Notes: a model not told the origin generated them from the letters alone. A stretch of 64,000 nt of DNA from JAUIET01 sp039111475 (GCA_039111475.1 JBCCIP010000007.1:1-64000), one strand, 5' to 3'. Counted from the stretch's first letter, positions 7,401 through 17,013 are shown. A program made the numbers and translations.

Positions 7401-9305
7401 CTATTGGATATTGCGTTGCAAAAACGCCAGCAAAGGCGCTATCACCTGATTATTTGCCTCAAGTTCGCCAGTCACTATATCAACATGCGAATAGCCTTCC
7501 GAAACAAATACTTCATAGCCCCCAGCAACATCACCGTAGGTGGGAAATGCGAGGCTAGGCTGCGACGCGTCCACTATGCGTGGTGTTGTTCCGTCACAAC
7601 TGGGGGCGGTACACGGTGCAATCGCACTGGCGAATCCAAAAAAGTCGCCGGGCACAGGCGTTAGCCCATTGCTACCACCGAACGCGATGATTGGAATGTC
7701 TATGTTTTGTGCCTGAGTTCTGTTATCTATATCGCTGCGCCCTCTACCCATCGGCGCTGGCGCAGAAAGTGCTGTGGTGTCCAAACCCAGGCCTGAGGTA
7801 ATGCTTAAGCCGGACGAAGGATAATACCAATCGAAAAAATTAGTATCCCCTCGATAAGTTGAACTGATCAGCTGACCTTCAAAATCCGTGGGCTCAACTT
7901 CCACACCCCATAAACGGCCTTCGCGCGGTTCAGTGGGTGCTGGGCCATTGTCGGTAAAGACATCCATGGGTAACTCTTCGTCACGATTCAACCAGGTCAG
8001 TGCGCCATCAACCTCTGGACCGGGTGCGCCAATAGATGTGGCCAGAAAAGGGGCGGCCGCGGCGCCCAGGCCATCGTCATCCAGGTATTGCCCATACAAG
8101 GCAATGGATGAGCCTATGCCACCGCCTAGCAGAATACGGACTGGAAGGAGCGCGGGTACTTGTGCCAGAGCGTTGTTACCCGCAATTTCATTTTGATCCT
8201 CCAGCAAAATAGAGACACCCGTGTCACCATTAAGATCGCCATCCAGTGCAACAAGCTCACCTGCGGCAAACGTCTCGGTGTTAATCAAACCCGTCGCAAA
8301 TGAAGAGCGTGGTTCAGTACACGAGGTATTGGTAAAGGCGGCACAATCCATTGCCTCTGTAGCCACTGCGCAGGCGGTCATTCCGTCAATACAGCGCGCC
8401 GCGTTATCTCTGACTGCGCCAAACAATCCGCCGTCGAATCGCGCTTCTATTCTGTTCAAAGTGTCGTCAGTCACGGTGTCGCCCAGTGAGCCGCCGCCCC
8501 CTTCAAACAACACCAGGCCTCTAAGCTTGTTAAAACCTGCTTCAACCGTATTGGTATCAAGATCAAAATCCGTGGCCGCGTAACGCGCCATAAAGCCAGT
8601 ACCCGCCGAATGGCCACCTAAGAATACGTTTTGATTTCTCGCAATTCCACGCGCTTGTTCCACCACGGCATCAATGTCTTGCGAGTGGCTTAGCGCGCTC
8701 CAGTTCGCCATAAACGCAAGGTCGCTACTGTTATAGGAAATTAACCGACGATTAGGGCCGGCAACAAGGCGCGCATCCATTTCAAGACCCAGCTCTGCGC
8801 CGAACAGGAAATCCAGGCCGAGGCTGGCGTCTGCCTCGGCCTCTGCTAATTCCAGGCCCGCCCTGTCTTCCAATCGTTCAGAGCGACGATCAAAAGCCCA
8901 AAGCTCCAGTATCAGCTCCTGTTCGTCACGCGCCAAACGCATCAGTTGCTCAGCCATGCGAGCAAAGTTAGCGGCACCGCCTTGAAAACCAGGTATCGTG
9001 ATCAGTATGGCATCAGGTTGCGTGTCTGCAGCGTTCGATAGAAAGTAACGCGTATAGGTAGCAACATTCAGATTGGGGCCTGTATCTCCAAATTGCGCTA
9101 GCAGTTTTGGGTTGCTAACCGACACACCGTCTGTTCCAGGTGTGTTCGCCGGCCTGGCATTGCTGGCAATGGTTTCTGTCGCTTGCTGCAGTGTTACTGG
9201 CGGTTCCGGCACTGGGGCAACGAATGGCGCGAACTGAGTGTTATTTCCATTGTTGCAAGCGCACAGTGCAACTACCGAGACGAATAGCAAAAACCATTTT
9301 TTCAT
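7401..9305 (-). CDS. Large lipoprotein with alpha/beta-hydrolase fold
   Basis: A 634-residue protein with a lipoprotein signal peptide; the lipobox is ALCAC, so the lipidated Cys is near residue 17. A low-complexity proline-rich linker (FVAPVPEPP) follows, then an alpha/beta-hydrolase-like domain. ILITIPGFQGGAANFARMAEQL looks like the oxyanion strand region, and GGHSAGTG supplies a GxSxG-type nucleophile elbow at about residue 230. A C-terminal SEGYSHVDIVTGE probably carries the catalytic His. It is much longer than simple lipases because of inserted segments. It is probably an outer-membrane or periplasmic esterase; the substrate is unknown. The gene lies 29 bp upstream of the ABM gene on the same strand. 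Confidence 0.75.
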   Translation of the reverse strand: MKKWFLLFVSVVALCACNNGNNTQFAPFVAPVPEPPVTLQQATETIASNARPANTPGTDGVSVSNPKLLAQFGDTGPNLNVATYTRYFLSNAADTQPDAILITIPGFQGGAANFARMAEQLMRLARDEQELILELWAFDRRSERLEDRAGLELAEAEADASLGLDFLFGAELGLEMDARLVAGPNRRLISYNSSDLAFMANWSALSHSQDIDAVVEQARGIARNQNVFLGGHSAGTGFMARYAATDFDLDTNTVEAGFNKLRGLVLFEGGGGSLGDTVTDDTLNRIEARFDGGLFGAVRDNAARCIDGMTACAVATEAMDCAAFTNTSCTEPRSSFATGLINTETFAAGELVALDGDLNGDTGVSILLEDQNEIAGNNALAQVPALLPVRILLGGGIGSSIALYGQYLDDDGLGAAAAPFLATSIGAPGPEVDGALTWLNRDEELPMDVFTDNGPAPTEPREGRLWGVEVEPTDFEGQLISSTYRGDTNFFDWYYPSSGLSITSGLGLDTTALSAPAPMGRGRSDIDNRTQAQNIDIPIIAFGGSNGLTPVPGDFFGFASAIAPCTAPSCDGTTPRIVDASQPSLAFPTYGDVAGGYEVFVSEGYSHVDIVTGELEANNQVIAPLLAFLQRNIQ

Positions 9306-9335
9306 AAGTACCGTGTTCTCGCGTCCGATTGATTA

Positions 9336-9971
9336 TTAGTCCAGAATTCTCAGCGGTAGTTCATCGGGATGCTCAAGTATCATCATCGGTGATTCGCGCT
9401 GCAACTCATCGAAATCACCAAAGCCCCACAATACACCTATGGCACTGAGCCGATTATCTCGTGCGCCAATCATATCAGCGTATCGATCGCCTACCATTAT
9501 CGATTCACCATTTATAATGCCGCGCTCAAGCAGGCCGGCCAGCTGTTGCGTTTTACTAATACCGATGTCGCCTCCGCTAACGTGCTGGAACAGATGCGTT
9601 AAGCCAAACAGTTCTAAAATGCGGTGCGCAAAATCAACGCGCTTGGAGGTGCAGATTGCCAGCGGAAAATGCGGCACTAAGGCTTCCAAACTGTCGACCA
9701 TGCCTTTGTACAATACGTTCTCTGAATAACCAACCTCGGTATAGCGCTCTCGATATTTTTCCACAAGCGCTACGATTAACTGCTGGTCTTGTGCGCCTGT
9801 AAGCTCTCTAAAAGACTGATCCAAGGGCGGCCCTATACAAGGTGTCAGTTCTGACTCAGCCCGTTTTTCGAAACCGAAAGCATCAAGTGCGAAGTTGAGT
9901 GAGCGAACTATGCCGTCTTTGGGGTTGCTTATCGTGCCATCCAGATCAAATACAATGAGCTTTTCAGGCAT
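9336..9971 (-). CDS. HAD-superfamily phosphatase (phosphoglycolate phosphatase-like)
   Basis: This 211-residue HAD hydrolase carries the nucleophile motif DLDGTISNP (Asp at about residue 9). A helical cap follows, then AICTSKR as motif II, the conserved Lys region (GISKTQQLAGLL), and VGDRYADMIGARD as motif III/IV. The combination SKR plus VGDRxxD fits the Gph/PgmB-like subgroup, which hydrolyses small phosphorylated metabolites or pyrophosphate. It is encoded between an oxidoreductase gene (22 bp upstream) and the lipoprotein hydrolase gene, all on the minus strand. The physiological substrate cannot be predicted. Confidence 0.87.
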   Translation of the reverse strand: MPEKLIVFDLDGTISNPKDGIVRSLNFALDAFGFEKRAESELTPCIGPPLDQSFRELTGAQDQQLIVALVEKYRERYTEVGYSENVLYKGMVDSLEALVPHFPLAICTSKRVDFAHRILELFGLTHLFQHVSGGDIGISKTQQLAGLLERGIINGESIMVGDRYADMIGARDNRLSAIGVLWGFGDFDELQRESPMMILEHPDELPLRILD

Positions 9972-9993
9972 GCCTGCGTTCTCTCCGAAGCGA

Positions 9994-10995
9994 TCAATCG
10001 TTCTTCAGCATTTGCTTGCCAAAATTTTCACCATTGAACAAGCGCATAAGAGTTGCCGGTATATTTTCAAAGCCCGACTGCACATCTTCACGGTGTATGA
10101 TCTTTCCATCGTGCAACCATTGGCGCATTCTGGCGCGGGCCTGTGGGAAGTGCTGAGCGTAATCAACCACAATAAAACCCTCCATGGTGGCGCGTCTGAA
10201 CACCAGGTTGAAATAATTTTCCGGGCCTTCCGGACGGCTACCACGTTCATAGCGCGAGATACCGCCACACAGCACTACGCGCGCATTCATTGCAATGTGC
10301 GCCAGCGCTGAGTTTAGAATAGCGCCACCTACGTTGTCGTAATACACATTGATGGTGCCGCCGCACAACTCATTGAGCCTGTCGTCAACTGAATCGGATT
10401 TATAATCAATGGCGTCATCATAGCCCAGTTCATCTATCAACCATTGGCACTTGTCATTGCCACCGGCAATACCGATTGTGCGACAGCCTGCTATTTTCGC
10501 AATCTGCCCAACGGCGGAACCGGTTGCCCCAGCCGCACCGCTGACCACTACAGTATCACCCGGTTGCGGCTTGCCCAACTTCAACAAGCCAAAATACGCG
10601 GTCATCCCGGTTGTACCCAACACACCCAAATTAGCAGTCAGGAATTCATCGTCCACTAGCTTGTTCACGGTACTTGCATCCGCTGCGGCATAGTCTTGCC
10701 AGCCAAACAAGCCAGACACTAAATCGCCGGCTTTGTATTTACCCGACCGCGATTCAATAACTTCGGCGATGGCACTGCCGCGCATTACGTCGCCGATATG
10801 TGTAGGCGGCATGTAGTCACTGATGTTTTCCATCCAGCCTTTCTGCGCTGGATCAAAACCGAAATAACGTGTTTTCACCAATAGCTGGCCATCAACAGGC
10901 ACCGGAATGTCTGCGTCGTTGCGTTTGAAGTCGCTTGCTTGCAGTGCTCGGCCTAGTGGGCGTTCCTGAATCAGCCATTGTCGGTTTGTTGTCAT
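9994..10995 (-). CDS. NADP-dependent medium-chain oxidoreductase (CurA/PTGR-like)
   Basis: The protein is 333 residues from the ATG at 10995; an ORF extension to 11049 adds unrelated residues. It lacks the zinc ligands of alcohol dehydrogenases. The Rossmann signature VVSGAAGATGSAVGQIAKIAG is clear at about residue 150, followed by DYKSDSVDDRLNEL and YYDNVGGAILNSAL. This is the pattern of 2-alkenal/prostaglandin reductases and curcumin reductase CurA. Such enzymes reduce the double bond of unsaturated aldehydes and ketones, so a role in electrophile detoxification is likely. It is in the same direction as the downstream HAD gene. Confidence 0.88.
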   Translation of the reverse strand: MTTNRQWLIQERPLGRALQASDFKRNDADIPVPVDGQLLVKTRYFGFDPAQKGWMENISDYMPPTHIGDVMRGSAIAEVIESRSGKYKAGDLVSGLFGWQDYAAADASTVNKLVDDEFLTANLGVLGTTGMTAYFGLLKLGKPQPGDTVVVSGAAGATGSAVGQIAKIAGCRTIGIAGGNDKCQWLIDELGYDDAIDYKSDSVDDRLNELCGGTINVYYDNVGGAILNSALAHIAMNARVVLCGGISRYERGSRPEGPENYFNLVFRRATMEGFIVVDYAQHFPQARARMRQWLHDGKIIHREDVQSGFENIPATLMRLFNGENFGKQMLKND

Positions 10996-11194
10996 AGTGC
11001 GTTGCTCGAGTTGGTGTGAGAAGAGTGTACCCCAGCGAGCACTGTTCATGAACTGTGCAGGCTAGAACATCTTATACACAGCAATAGTCTGGATAGAACG
11101 CTGCAATTAAATCATTCAATTGTTAACTGATGCTCAATAAGTCCAGTATATTGTTGCGGTACCCCTTTTTTGCAAAATAAATGGAGAGACGAAC

Positions 11195-13414
11195 GTGTTT
11201 AGAAAAACCAAAACGCTTCTAGTGGCGCTTACGGCGGCGGTTACCGCCTTGTCAGCGTTCACCATCACAGCGGCTGAAAATACGCCGAAATCCAATCAAT
11301 TTTGGTGGCCTAATCAATTGGATCTGGCCCCGCTAAGACAACATTCAGGTGAGTCAAACCCGCTAGGGTCAGACTTTAACTATGCTGATGAATTTCAAAC
11401 CATTGATCTTGACGCATTAAAAGCCGATATCGAGCAGTTGATGACCAGCTCACAAGACTGGTGGCCAGCGGATTACGGCCATTATGGCCCGTTTTTTATT
11501 CGTATGGCGTGGCACAGCGCTGGTGTATATCGCGTAGCAGATGGTCGTGGAGGTGCGGCAGGAGGTCAGCAACGCTTTGAGCCACTCAATAGCTGGCCAG
11601 ACAACGGCAACCTCGACAAGGCGCGCAGATTGCTGTGGCCGATCAAGCAAAAGTACGGAAAGTCTATTTCCTGGGCAGACTTAATGGTACTGACAGGCAA
11701 TGTTGCTCTTGAGTCCATGGGCTTCGAAACCTTTGGCTTTGCCGGAGGCCGGGAGGACGACTGGGAAGCAGACCTGGTGTATTGGGGTCCTGAAAACGAA
11801 TTTCTCGCCGATGAACGCTACACAGGTGACCGCAAGCTGGAAAAACCGCTGGCCGCTGTGCAAATGGGCCTGATCTATGTAAACCCGGAAGGCCCTAATG
11901 GCAATCTAGACCCACTGGATGCGGCACGCGACATCCGTGAAACCTTCGGTCGCATGGCAATGAACGACGAAGAAACCGTTGCCTTAATCGCCGGTGGCCA
12001 CACCTTCGGCAAGGGCCACGGTGCACGACCTGCTGATTGCGTTGGGCCTGAGCCAGCCGCTGCCGGCATTGAAGAGCAGGGCTTTGGCTGGACCAATAAG
12101 TGCGGTACTGGCAAAGGCGCAGACACCGTCACCAGTGGACTGGAAGGCGCATGGTCCGCTAACCCGATCGCATGGACATCACAATATCTGGATAACCTGT
12201 TTGCGTTCGAATGGGTGCAGTCGAAAACACCGGCAGGAGCAACCGTATGGATTCCAGCCGATGGGCAAGCCTCCAACCTGGTTCCAGACGCGCATGATTC
12301 ATCAAAGCGTCATGCGCCGGTGATGTACACAACAGACTTGTCGCTGAAGTTTGACCCAAGCTACAAGGAAATATCGCAACGCTTCCAACAGGACCCGAAA
12401 GAGTTTGCGTTGGCGTTTGCCAAAGCCTGGTTCAAGTTAACCCACAGAGACATGGGCCCGCGGTCACGATACCTTGGCGAAGACGTGCCCAGCGAAGAGC
12501 TGATCTGGCAAGACCCAATTCCTGCGGTTGAGCATGACTTAGTCAGCAGCCGAGACATCAAAAAGCTTAAGGCCAGTGTTCTGGAAAGCGGCTTGAGCGT
12601 ATCTGAATTGGTTCGCACAGCCTGGGGCTCGGCGGCAAGCTTTCGAAGCACCGATATGCGCGGTGGCGCTAACGGCGCTCGAATTCGCTTGGCACCTCAA
12701 AAAGACTGGCAGGCAAATAACCCGGCTGAACTGAGCAAAGTGCTGAGCACACTGCAGGGCATTCAGCGAGATTTCAACGATAACTCGCGCAAGCGCAAGA
12801 TATCCATGGCTGATTTGATTGTGCTTGCGGGTAACAGCGCCGTTGAAAAAGCCGCCGCCGATGCCGGCCAGGCACTCGAACTCAGCTTCGAGCCAGGCCG
12901 AGCGGATGCGACACAGGCACAGACTGACGCTGCATCATTTGCCGTGCTGGAACCGACCGCCGACGGTTTCCGAAACTACTACAGTGACAGTGCTTCTCAT
13001 TCACCGGCAAAAATGCTGATCGACAAGGCCAACACCTTGAATCTGAGTATTCCGGAGATGACGGTATTAATTGGCGGCTTACGCTCACTGAATGCAAATG
13101 CGAATGGCGCATCGCACGGTGTATTCACGGATTCGCCAGGCACACTGAGCAATGACTTCTTTGTGAACTTGCTGGACATGGCCACTCGCTGGACGAAGTC
13201 AGGCACTGATGAAGGCACTTATGTGGGTCTTGACCGCGCCAGCGGAGCGGAGAAATGGACGGCAACGCCTGTTGATTTAATGTTTGGTTCTCATTCTGAA
13301 TTACGCGCTGTTGCGGAAGTGTATGCCTCCGATGACGCAGAGCAGAAATTTGTGAATGACTTTGCCCAGGCATGGAACAAAGTAATGAGACTGGATCGCT
13401 TCGACCTGAACTAA
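11195..13414 (+). CDS. katG: Catalase-peroxidase KatG with N-terminal signal peptide
   Basis: A 739-residue bifunctional heme catalase-peroxidase starting at GTG 11195 after a GGAGAG ribosome site. Residues 1-27 form a clear signal peptide (LVALTAAVTALSAFTITAA), so it should act in the periplasm, like KatP of pathogenic E. coli and other exported KatGs, whereas most KatGs are cytosolic. Active-site residues are present: distal Arg103, Trp106 and His107 in RMAWHSAG, the adduct Tyr228 (GLIYVNPEG) and Met254 (RMAMND), and proximal His269 (GGHTFGKGHG). The second, degenerate peroxidase half is also complete. It removes hydrogen peroxide outside the cytoplasm. A strong terminator follows, so it is monocistronic. 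Confidence 0.95.
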   Translation: MFRKTKTLLVALTAAVTALSAFTITAAENTPKSNQFWWPNQLDLAPLRQHSGESNPLGSDFNYADEFQTIDLDALKADIEQLMTSSQDWWPADYGHYGPFFIRMAWHSAGVYRVADGRGGAAGGQQRFEPLNSWPDNGNLDKARRLLWPIKQKYGKSISWADLMVLTGNVALESMGFETFGFAGGREDDWEADLVYWGPENEFLADERYTGDRKLEKPLAAVQMGLIYVNPEGPNGNLDPLDAARDIRETFGRMAMNDEETVALIAGGHTFGKGHGARPADCVGPEPAAAGIEEQGFGWTNKCGTGKGADTVTSGLEGAWSANPIAWTSQYLDNLFAFEWVQSKTPAGATVWIPADGQASNLVPDAHDSSKRHAPVMYTTDLSLKFDPSYKEISQRFQQDPKEFALAFAKAWFKLTHRDMGPRSRYLGEDVPSEELIWQDPIPAVEHDLVSSRDIKKLKASVLESGLSVSELVRTAWGSAASFRSTDMRGGANGARIRLAPQKDWQANNPAELSKVLSTLQGIQRDFNDNSRKRKISMADLIVLAGNSAVEKAAADAGQALELSFEPGRADATQAQTDAASFAVLEPTADGFRNYYSDSASHSPAKMLIDKANTLNLSIPEMTVLIGGLRSLNANANGASHGVFTDSPGTLSNDFFVNLLDMATRWTKSGTDEGTYVGLDRASGAEKWTATPVDLMFGSHSELRAVAEVYASDDAEQKFVNDFAQAWNKVMRLDRFDLN

Positions 13415-13435
13415 GCTGTTTCATATTCAACAACG

Positions 13436-13471
13436 CCGCATGGGATCAACTGCCCATGCGGTATTTTTTTT
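13436..13471 (+). terminator. Rho-independent terminator of katG
   Basis: A 9-bp perfect stem, CCGCATGGG (13436-13444) and CCCATGCGG (13453-13461), with an 8-nt loop is followed by TATTTTTTTT. It lies 22 bp after the katG stop codon and is the clearest intrinsic terminator in the window. Confidence 0.92.
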
Positions 13472-13540
13472 GGTATGCCGAACAGAATTCAGAGCATTGT
13501 GTAGTACGATCAAGACTGTGAACAACAGTAGACTACGCTC

Positions 13541-14281
13541 ATGCAACTTTGGCGCTTCCTCGCCCCTTCCTCTTTAGGGTTTGTCGCAAAGAACGCCTGG
13601 CATGGCGCAATAGATAAGATCAGTGGTGCGCCGCCGCGCCCACAGCTGGCTGCCCAATTCGTGCTTAAACACGCCGAGCAAAATAACCCGCAAGACGTAC
13701 TGAACACGCTGGACAAATTCGCACGCGAAGAGCGTTGGTTAATGAGTGTTGGGCCGGAAAAAGGACCGCTGGTTCAAGAAATGGCCAGTCGATTGCCAAG
13801 TGGCGCTCGCGTTTTGGAATTGGGTGCTTACTGCGGTTACTCCGCGATAATGCTCTCGCTCGCGTTTGGCGAAGATGCGAACATCACATCGGTAGAATTG
13901 AGTAAAACCAATGTTGAAAGTGCGGGCGCCATAGCGAAGCACGCTGGGCTAAGCGAACAGATCGAATTTATTCACGGCTCCTCTACCGATGTGATTGCTG
14001 AACTGGATGGCTGTTTCGATTTAGTATTTCTCGATCACTGGAAAGATCTGTACACCAATGATTTGCAACTTATCGAGCAGCGCGAACTAATCCGCTCAGG
14101 CTCTATTGTTGTTGCAGATAATGTAGGCGACATTTTTTCGCCTGAGACTTTTTTGAATTACGTACGAAATTGCGGTCATTACCAGTGCGAAAGCCGTGTG
14201 GCCAGCATCGAGTACACCTCAGTTGCTGACGCTGTAGAGATCTGTGTTTACTCACCCACCGAAAAGGGAACAGTGATATGA
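13541..14281 (+). CDS. SAM-dependent O-methyltransferase (COMT-like)
   Basis: A 246-residue class I methyltransferase. After about 65 residues without assignable function it shows MSVGPEKGPLV, then motif I VLELGAYCGYSAIML (about residues 89-103), TSVELSKTNVESA (acidic residue binding the ribose) and LVFLDHWKDLY with the Asp/His pattern of catechol O-methyltransferases. AD-N (VADNV) follows as in metal-dependent COMTs. It would methylate a hydroxyl of a catechol-like small molecule. Its last codons overlap the next gene (ATGA), so the two are translationally coupled. The first 50 residues may form a separate segment. Confidence 0.85.
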   Translation: MQLWRFLAPSSLGFVAKNAWHGAIDKISGAPPRPQLAAQFVLKHAEQNNPQDVLNTLDKFAREERWLMSVGPEKGPLVQEMASRLPSGARVLELGAYCGYSAIMLSLAFGEDANITSVELSKTNVESAGAIAKHAGLSEQIEFIHGSSTDVIAELDGCFDLVFLDHWKDLYTNDLQLIEQRELIRSGSIVVADNVGDIFSPETFLNYVRNCGHYQCESRVASIEYTSVADAVEICVYSPTEKGTVI

Positions 14282-14706
14282 CGATGCAACAGTCTGGAGG
14301 TTGTCTTTGTGGGAACATTCGATTCAATGCACTGCCAGTTGCAAACAGCGCGTATTATTGCCACTGCAGAGACTGCCAGGTTGGCAGCTCCAGCGCATTT
14401 ACCGTTGCAGTGTTTTGCCAAGAGCAAGACTTCGAAATAATTGAAGGCGAACTTAGGGTGTACGGCAAACTGGCCGACAGCGGCCGGCAGGTCAACCGAT
14501 GCTTTTGTGGCAATTGCGGCACCCCATTAAGCTGGACTGGCGAGGGCTTTCCCGGTTTCGTTTTGCTATCACTGAGCAGCCTGGATAATCCTGAGGCGTG
14601 CCAGCCCGTGCATGAAGGCTGGACCAATGCGGCCGTTTCCTGGCATCGCATACACGACGATGTACTTAGCTTCCCAGGGCGGCCTGATAGAGACTTCTGC
14701 GCGTGA
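14278..14706 (+). CDS. GFA/CENP-V domain protein
   Basis: A 142-residue zinc protein of the glutathione-dependent formaldehyde-activating (Gfa) fold. The cysteine pattern is complete: GGCLCGNIRF, CHCRDCQ and CFCGNCGTPL, giving two Zn sites. Proteins of this family were named after a formaldehyde-glutathione adduct enzyme, but most members have no proven activity. It overlaps the methyltransferase stop by 4 bp (ATGA). Two further GFA proteins occur at 20248 and 41629. They are too diverged from this one to be recent duplicates. Confidence 0.88.
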   Translation: MTMQQSGGCLCGNIRFNALPVANSAYYCHCRDCQVGSSSAFTVAVFCQEQDFEIIEGELRVYGKLADSGRQVNRCFCGNCGTPLSWTGEGFPGFVLLSLSSLDNPEACQPVHEGWTNAAVSWHRIHDDVLSFPGRPDRDFCA

Positions 14707-14744
14707 TGATTTTGGCAACAGCGCAGGCAGAGTTGTCTCCCGCG

Positions 14745-15146
14745 TTAACCCGCATTCATTGCCCGCAAGAACAAGGCGACGCATAGGCCGAACCCCGCCA
14801 GGTAAGTACCCAGAGCACCGATAAAACGCATCACATTGGGCTTCGCCATCGTTGATGGAAAAATCAAGCCCGCAACAAATAAATACCTGAACGCCGTTAC
14901 CAGCACCATGCACCACATCACCCAAGCGGCGACCGGACCCAGACTCAAGATGTAAATCATCAGCGCCAACAGCGGTACATACTCCATGGTGTTGCCGTGT
15001 GCCCTGATCAGCTGATACAAACTGTCATCTGGTTCAGTAGGGTAACCGTACATGGTTTGGCTTTTTGCCCTACCCATTGATACGGCAAAACCCAGACCGA
15101 TACCTAATACAGCGAGTAGCGCGATGCATAAAAGTGGAATTGACAT
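14745..15146 (-). CDS. MAPEG-family membrane protein
   Basis: A 133-residue four-helix membrane protein from the ATG at 15146; an upstream TTG would only add four residues. The family pattern is visible: a first membrane helix, then RAHGNTMEYVPLLALMIYIL (the RxHxNxxE-type motif of MAPEG glutathione-binding proteins), and two more helices ending MRFIGALGTYLAGFGLCVALFL. Bacterial MAPEG members can have glutathione transferase or peroxidase activity toward lipid-soluble electrophiles. It is convergent with the GFA gene, fitting a region rich in glutathione-related genes. Confidence 0.85.
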   Translation of the reverse strand: MSIPLLCIALLAVLGIGLGFAVSMGRAKSQTMYGYPTEPDDSLYQLIRAHGNTMEYVPLLALMIYILSLGPVAAWVMWCMVLVTAFRYLFVAGLIFPSTMAKPNVMRFIGALGTYLAGFGLCVALFLRAMNAG

Positions 15147-15209
15147 ATGATAATCCAAGGCAGAGGGTGAATAGGCAGTATATACGACACGCGCTCATGG
15201 CTTGGTTAG

Positions 15210-16187
15210 CTAGGCGCTTAGTATGGAGTGCATTACCCAATTAGTGTGCAGCGCGGTGGTTCCAGTTGATGGATGGGGCACGCTGTTTACAAGTTGCTCG
15301 TGCATATTCTGTACGTGGTGCAATTGGATATTGGTCGGATTTGCAATGTTGATTGATTGTTCACCGCTGGCGTTTCGAATGTGAATCGCTTGTTCTTCAA
15401 ATACAGAAAATTGTATCTCTCCTTCACTGCCAGTAATTACCACGTCATCCTTTCGTGAAGCCGATGCGAAATTCCAGCAGCCGGATCCTGTAACTCCGTT
15501 GGTGTGGATCCAACTCGCAACGACTGCGTCTTTCGCCGTGTACAGCTGTTGTTGGCTTGCACTGTGGCCACTCGCATGTTCATAGTCTCCCAATAGATGC
15601 GCAAACAAATCCAGGCCGTGGCAGGCCAGATCATCGAAATAACCACCGGGTGCTACCTGAGCGTCAGTGCGCCAATGACGTTCACCTGCCAGGTCTTTGT
15701 CACTGACTTGTCGATTAAGCTGCCATTGAATATGACGGGTAGCGCCTATGACACCCAGAGCCAGGTTCTTTTTTATCTCAGCAAAACGAGGTAAAGAGCG
15801 GCGATAATAGGCAACGAATAAGGGTGTCTTGGCGTGCTCAAACGCGTCAACAATATCCCGGGCATCTTCGAAACTTGGTGCCAGTGGTTTTTCAATACAG
15901 CATGGCTTACCTGCATTTGCCACCATTACGCCATACTGTTTGTGCGTATCTGGCGGTGTCGCAATGTAAAGCGCGTCAATAGACTTATCCGCAATCAGTT
16001 CTTCAGCGTTGGTGCAATATTTTTCAACACCGTGACGATGCGCGTACTCTTTTGCCAACTTTTCGTTGCGTCGCATTACCGCTGAAAGCTCAAACCCCGC
16101 AACTTGTTGATACGCAGGTCCGCTCTTAACTTCCGTAACGGCGCCACAGCCGATAATACCCCAGCGTATCGGTGTCTTAACCCTCAT
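15210..16187 (-). CDS. Gfo/Idh/MocA-family oxidoreductase
   Basis: A 325-residue NAD(P)-dependent oxidoreductase. The N-terminal Rossmann motif GIIGCGAVTE starts at residue 10. ALYIATPPDTHKQY and the EKPLA motif with the conserved Lys (about residue 99) follow. A C-terminal alpha/beta dehydrogenase domain begins at VIGATRHIQWQLN, with a catalytic-type DLACHGLDLFAHLLG. Substrates in this family are mostly sugars and inositols; here none can be deduced. There is no signal peptide. It stands alone between a MAPEG gene and a membrane protein gene on the other strand. Confidence 0.88.
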   Translation of the reverse strand: MRVKTPIRWGIIGCGAVTEVKSGPAYQQVAGFELSAVMRRNEKLAKEYAHRHGVEKYCTNAEELIADKSIDALYIATPPDTHKQYGVMVANAGKPCCIEKPLAPSFEDARDIVDAFEHAKTPLFVAYYRRSLPRFAEIKKNLALGVIGATRHIQWQLNRQVSDKDLAGERHWRTDAQVAPGGYFDDLACHGLDLFAHLLGDYEHASGHSASQQQLYTAKDAVVASWIHTNGVTGSGCWNFASASRKDDVVITGSEGEIQFSVFEEQAIHIRNASGEQSINIANPTNIQLHHVQNMHEQLVNSVPHPSTGTTALHTNWVMHSILSA

Positions 16188-16288
16188 GCTGCTCCAGCTA
16201 ACTCTGTTTGGAATGTGAAAGCCGTTATTTTACTCCGCCTTTTGCCCGCCCAAGAAGAGGTATACTGCCGTTATCACTGAGGAAAGCG

Positions 16289-16930
16289 ATGCAACAAGCA
16301 CAGGATTCATTAACCGTTAGCAACTCGCGCAATGCCTGGTTGGGTATTGGCGGCGTTATCGCGTTTAACCTGCTGCCGCTGTACGGCGTGTTCGCCTGGG
16401 GTTGGACCAGTTTTGAGTTAATTTTCTTGTACTGGTTTGAAAACCTGGTTATTGGCGCGTTTACTGCGGGGCGAATGCTGCTCCGGCGCTTTGACAGTTC
16501 AAAACAGGTTTTCAGTACCGTATTTCTGACCCTATTTTTCACCGTCCACTTCGGTGGCTTTTGCTGGGCTCACGGAACGTTCTTGTTTTCTGTGTTCGGA
16601 CCCGAAGCATTGCAGCCGTTACCACTGTATGACGCGGCTATGACTGTAATTCGCGAAAATGGGCTGCTGCTGGCCGCTCTCTCTTTAACCTTACTGCAAC
16701 TAATGGATTGGGCGCGCGAAGTGCAAGAAAAGGGCATCGGCGCAGTGCGTCCTAATGACCTGATGGCCAGACCTTACCGGCGAATTGTTGTGTTGCATGT
16801 CACCATTATTGCGGCAGGTGCAGCGCTAAGTGCCTTGAATGAGCCGTTAGTGGGCTTACTCATTCTGGTATTAGTGAAAACAGCGTCTGACATTTGGCAT
16901 TGGCGTAAGGGGGTAGATACTTTGCCTTGA
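16289..16930 (+). CDS. Membrane protein, probable DUF6498 family
   Basis: The protein is 213 residues from the ATG at 16289, which has a GAGGAAA ribosome site; an upstream in-frame extension to 16208 would run into the divergent promoter area. About six hydrophobic segments are seen. The phrase FELIFLYWFENLVIGAFTAGRML is characteristic of the DUF6498-type bacterial membrane proteins (YWxENxxIG). A short cytosolic loop with MDWAREVQEKG precedes the last helices. The function is unknown. It is not obviously part of an operon. Confidence 0.7.
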   Translation: MQQAQDSLTVSNSRNAWLGIGGVIAFNLLPLYGVFAWGWTSFELIFLYWFENLVIGAFTAGRMLLRRFDSSKQVFSTVFLTLFFTVHFGGFCWAHGTFLFSVFGPEALQPLPLYDAAMTVIRENGLLLAALSLTLLQLMDWAREVQEKGIGAVRPNDLMARPYRRIVVLHVTIIAAGAALSALNEPLVGLLILVLVKTASDIWHWRKGVDTLP

Positions 16931-17013
16931 TGTCAATGTTTAACAGTGGTTTACATTTGTGCCCCACCTGTGTTCTAAGCTTTAAATAATAAATCATTTG
17001 CTGGGGGCAAACC

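Noticed and set aside
8221..8583. 120-residue plus-strand ORF inside the lipoprotein hydrolase gene
   Set aside because: Antisense shadow; its Ser/Pro/Ala-rich composition follows from the opposite-strand codons.
11875..12276. 133-residue minus-strand ORF inside katG
   Set aside because: Antisense shadow of a clearly conserved KatG segment, with no independent start signal.
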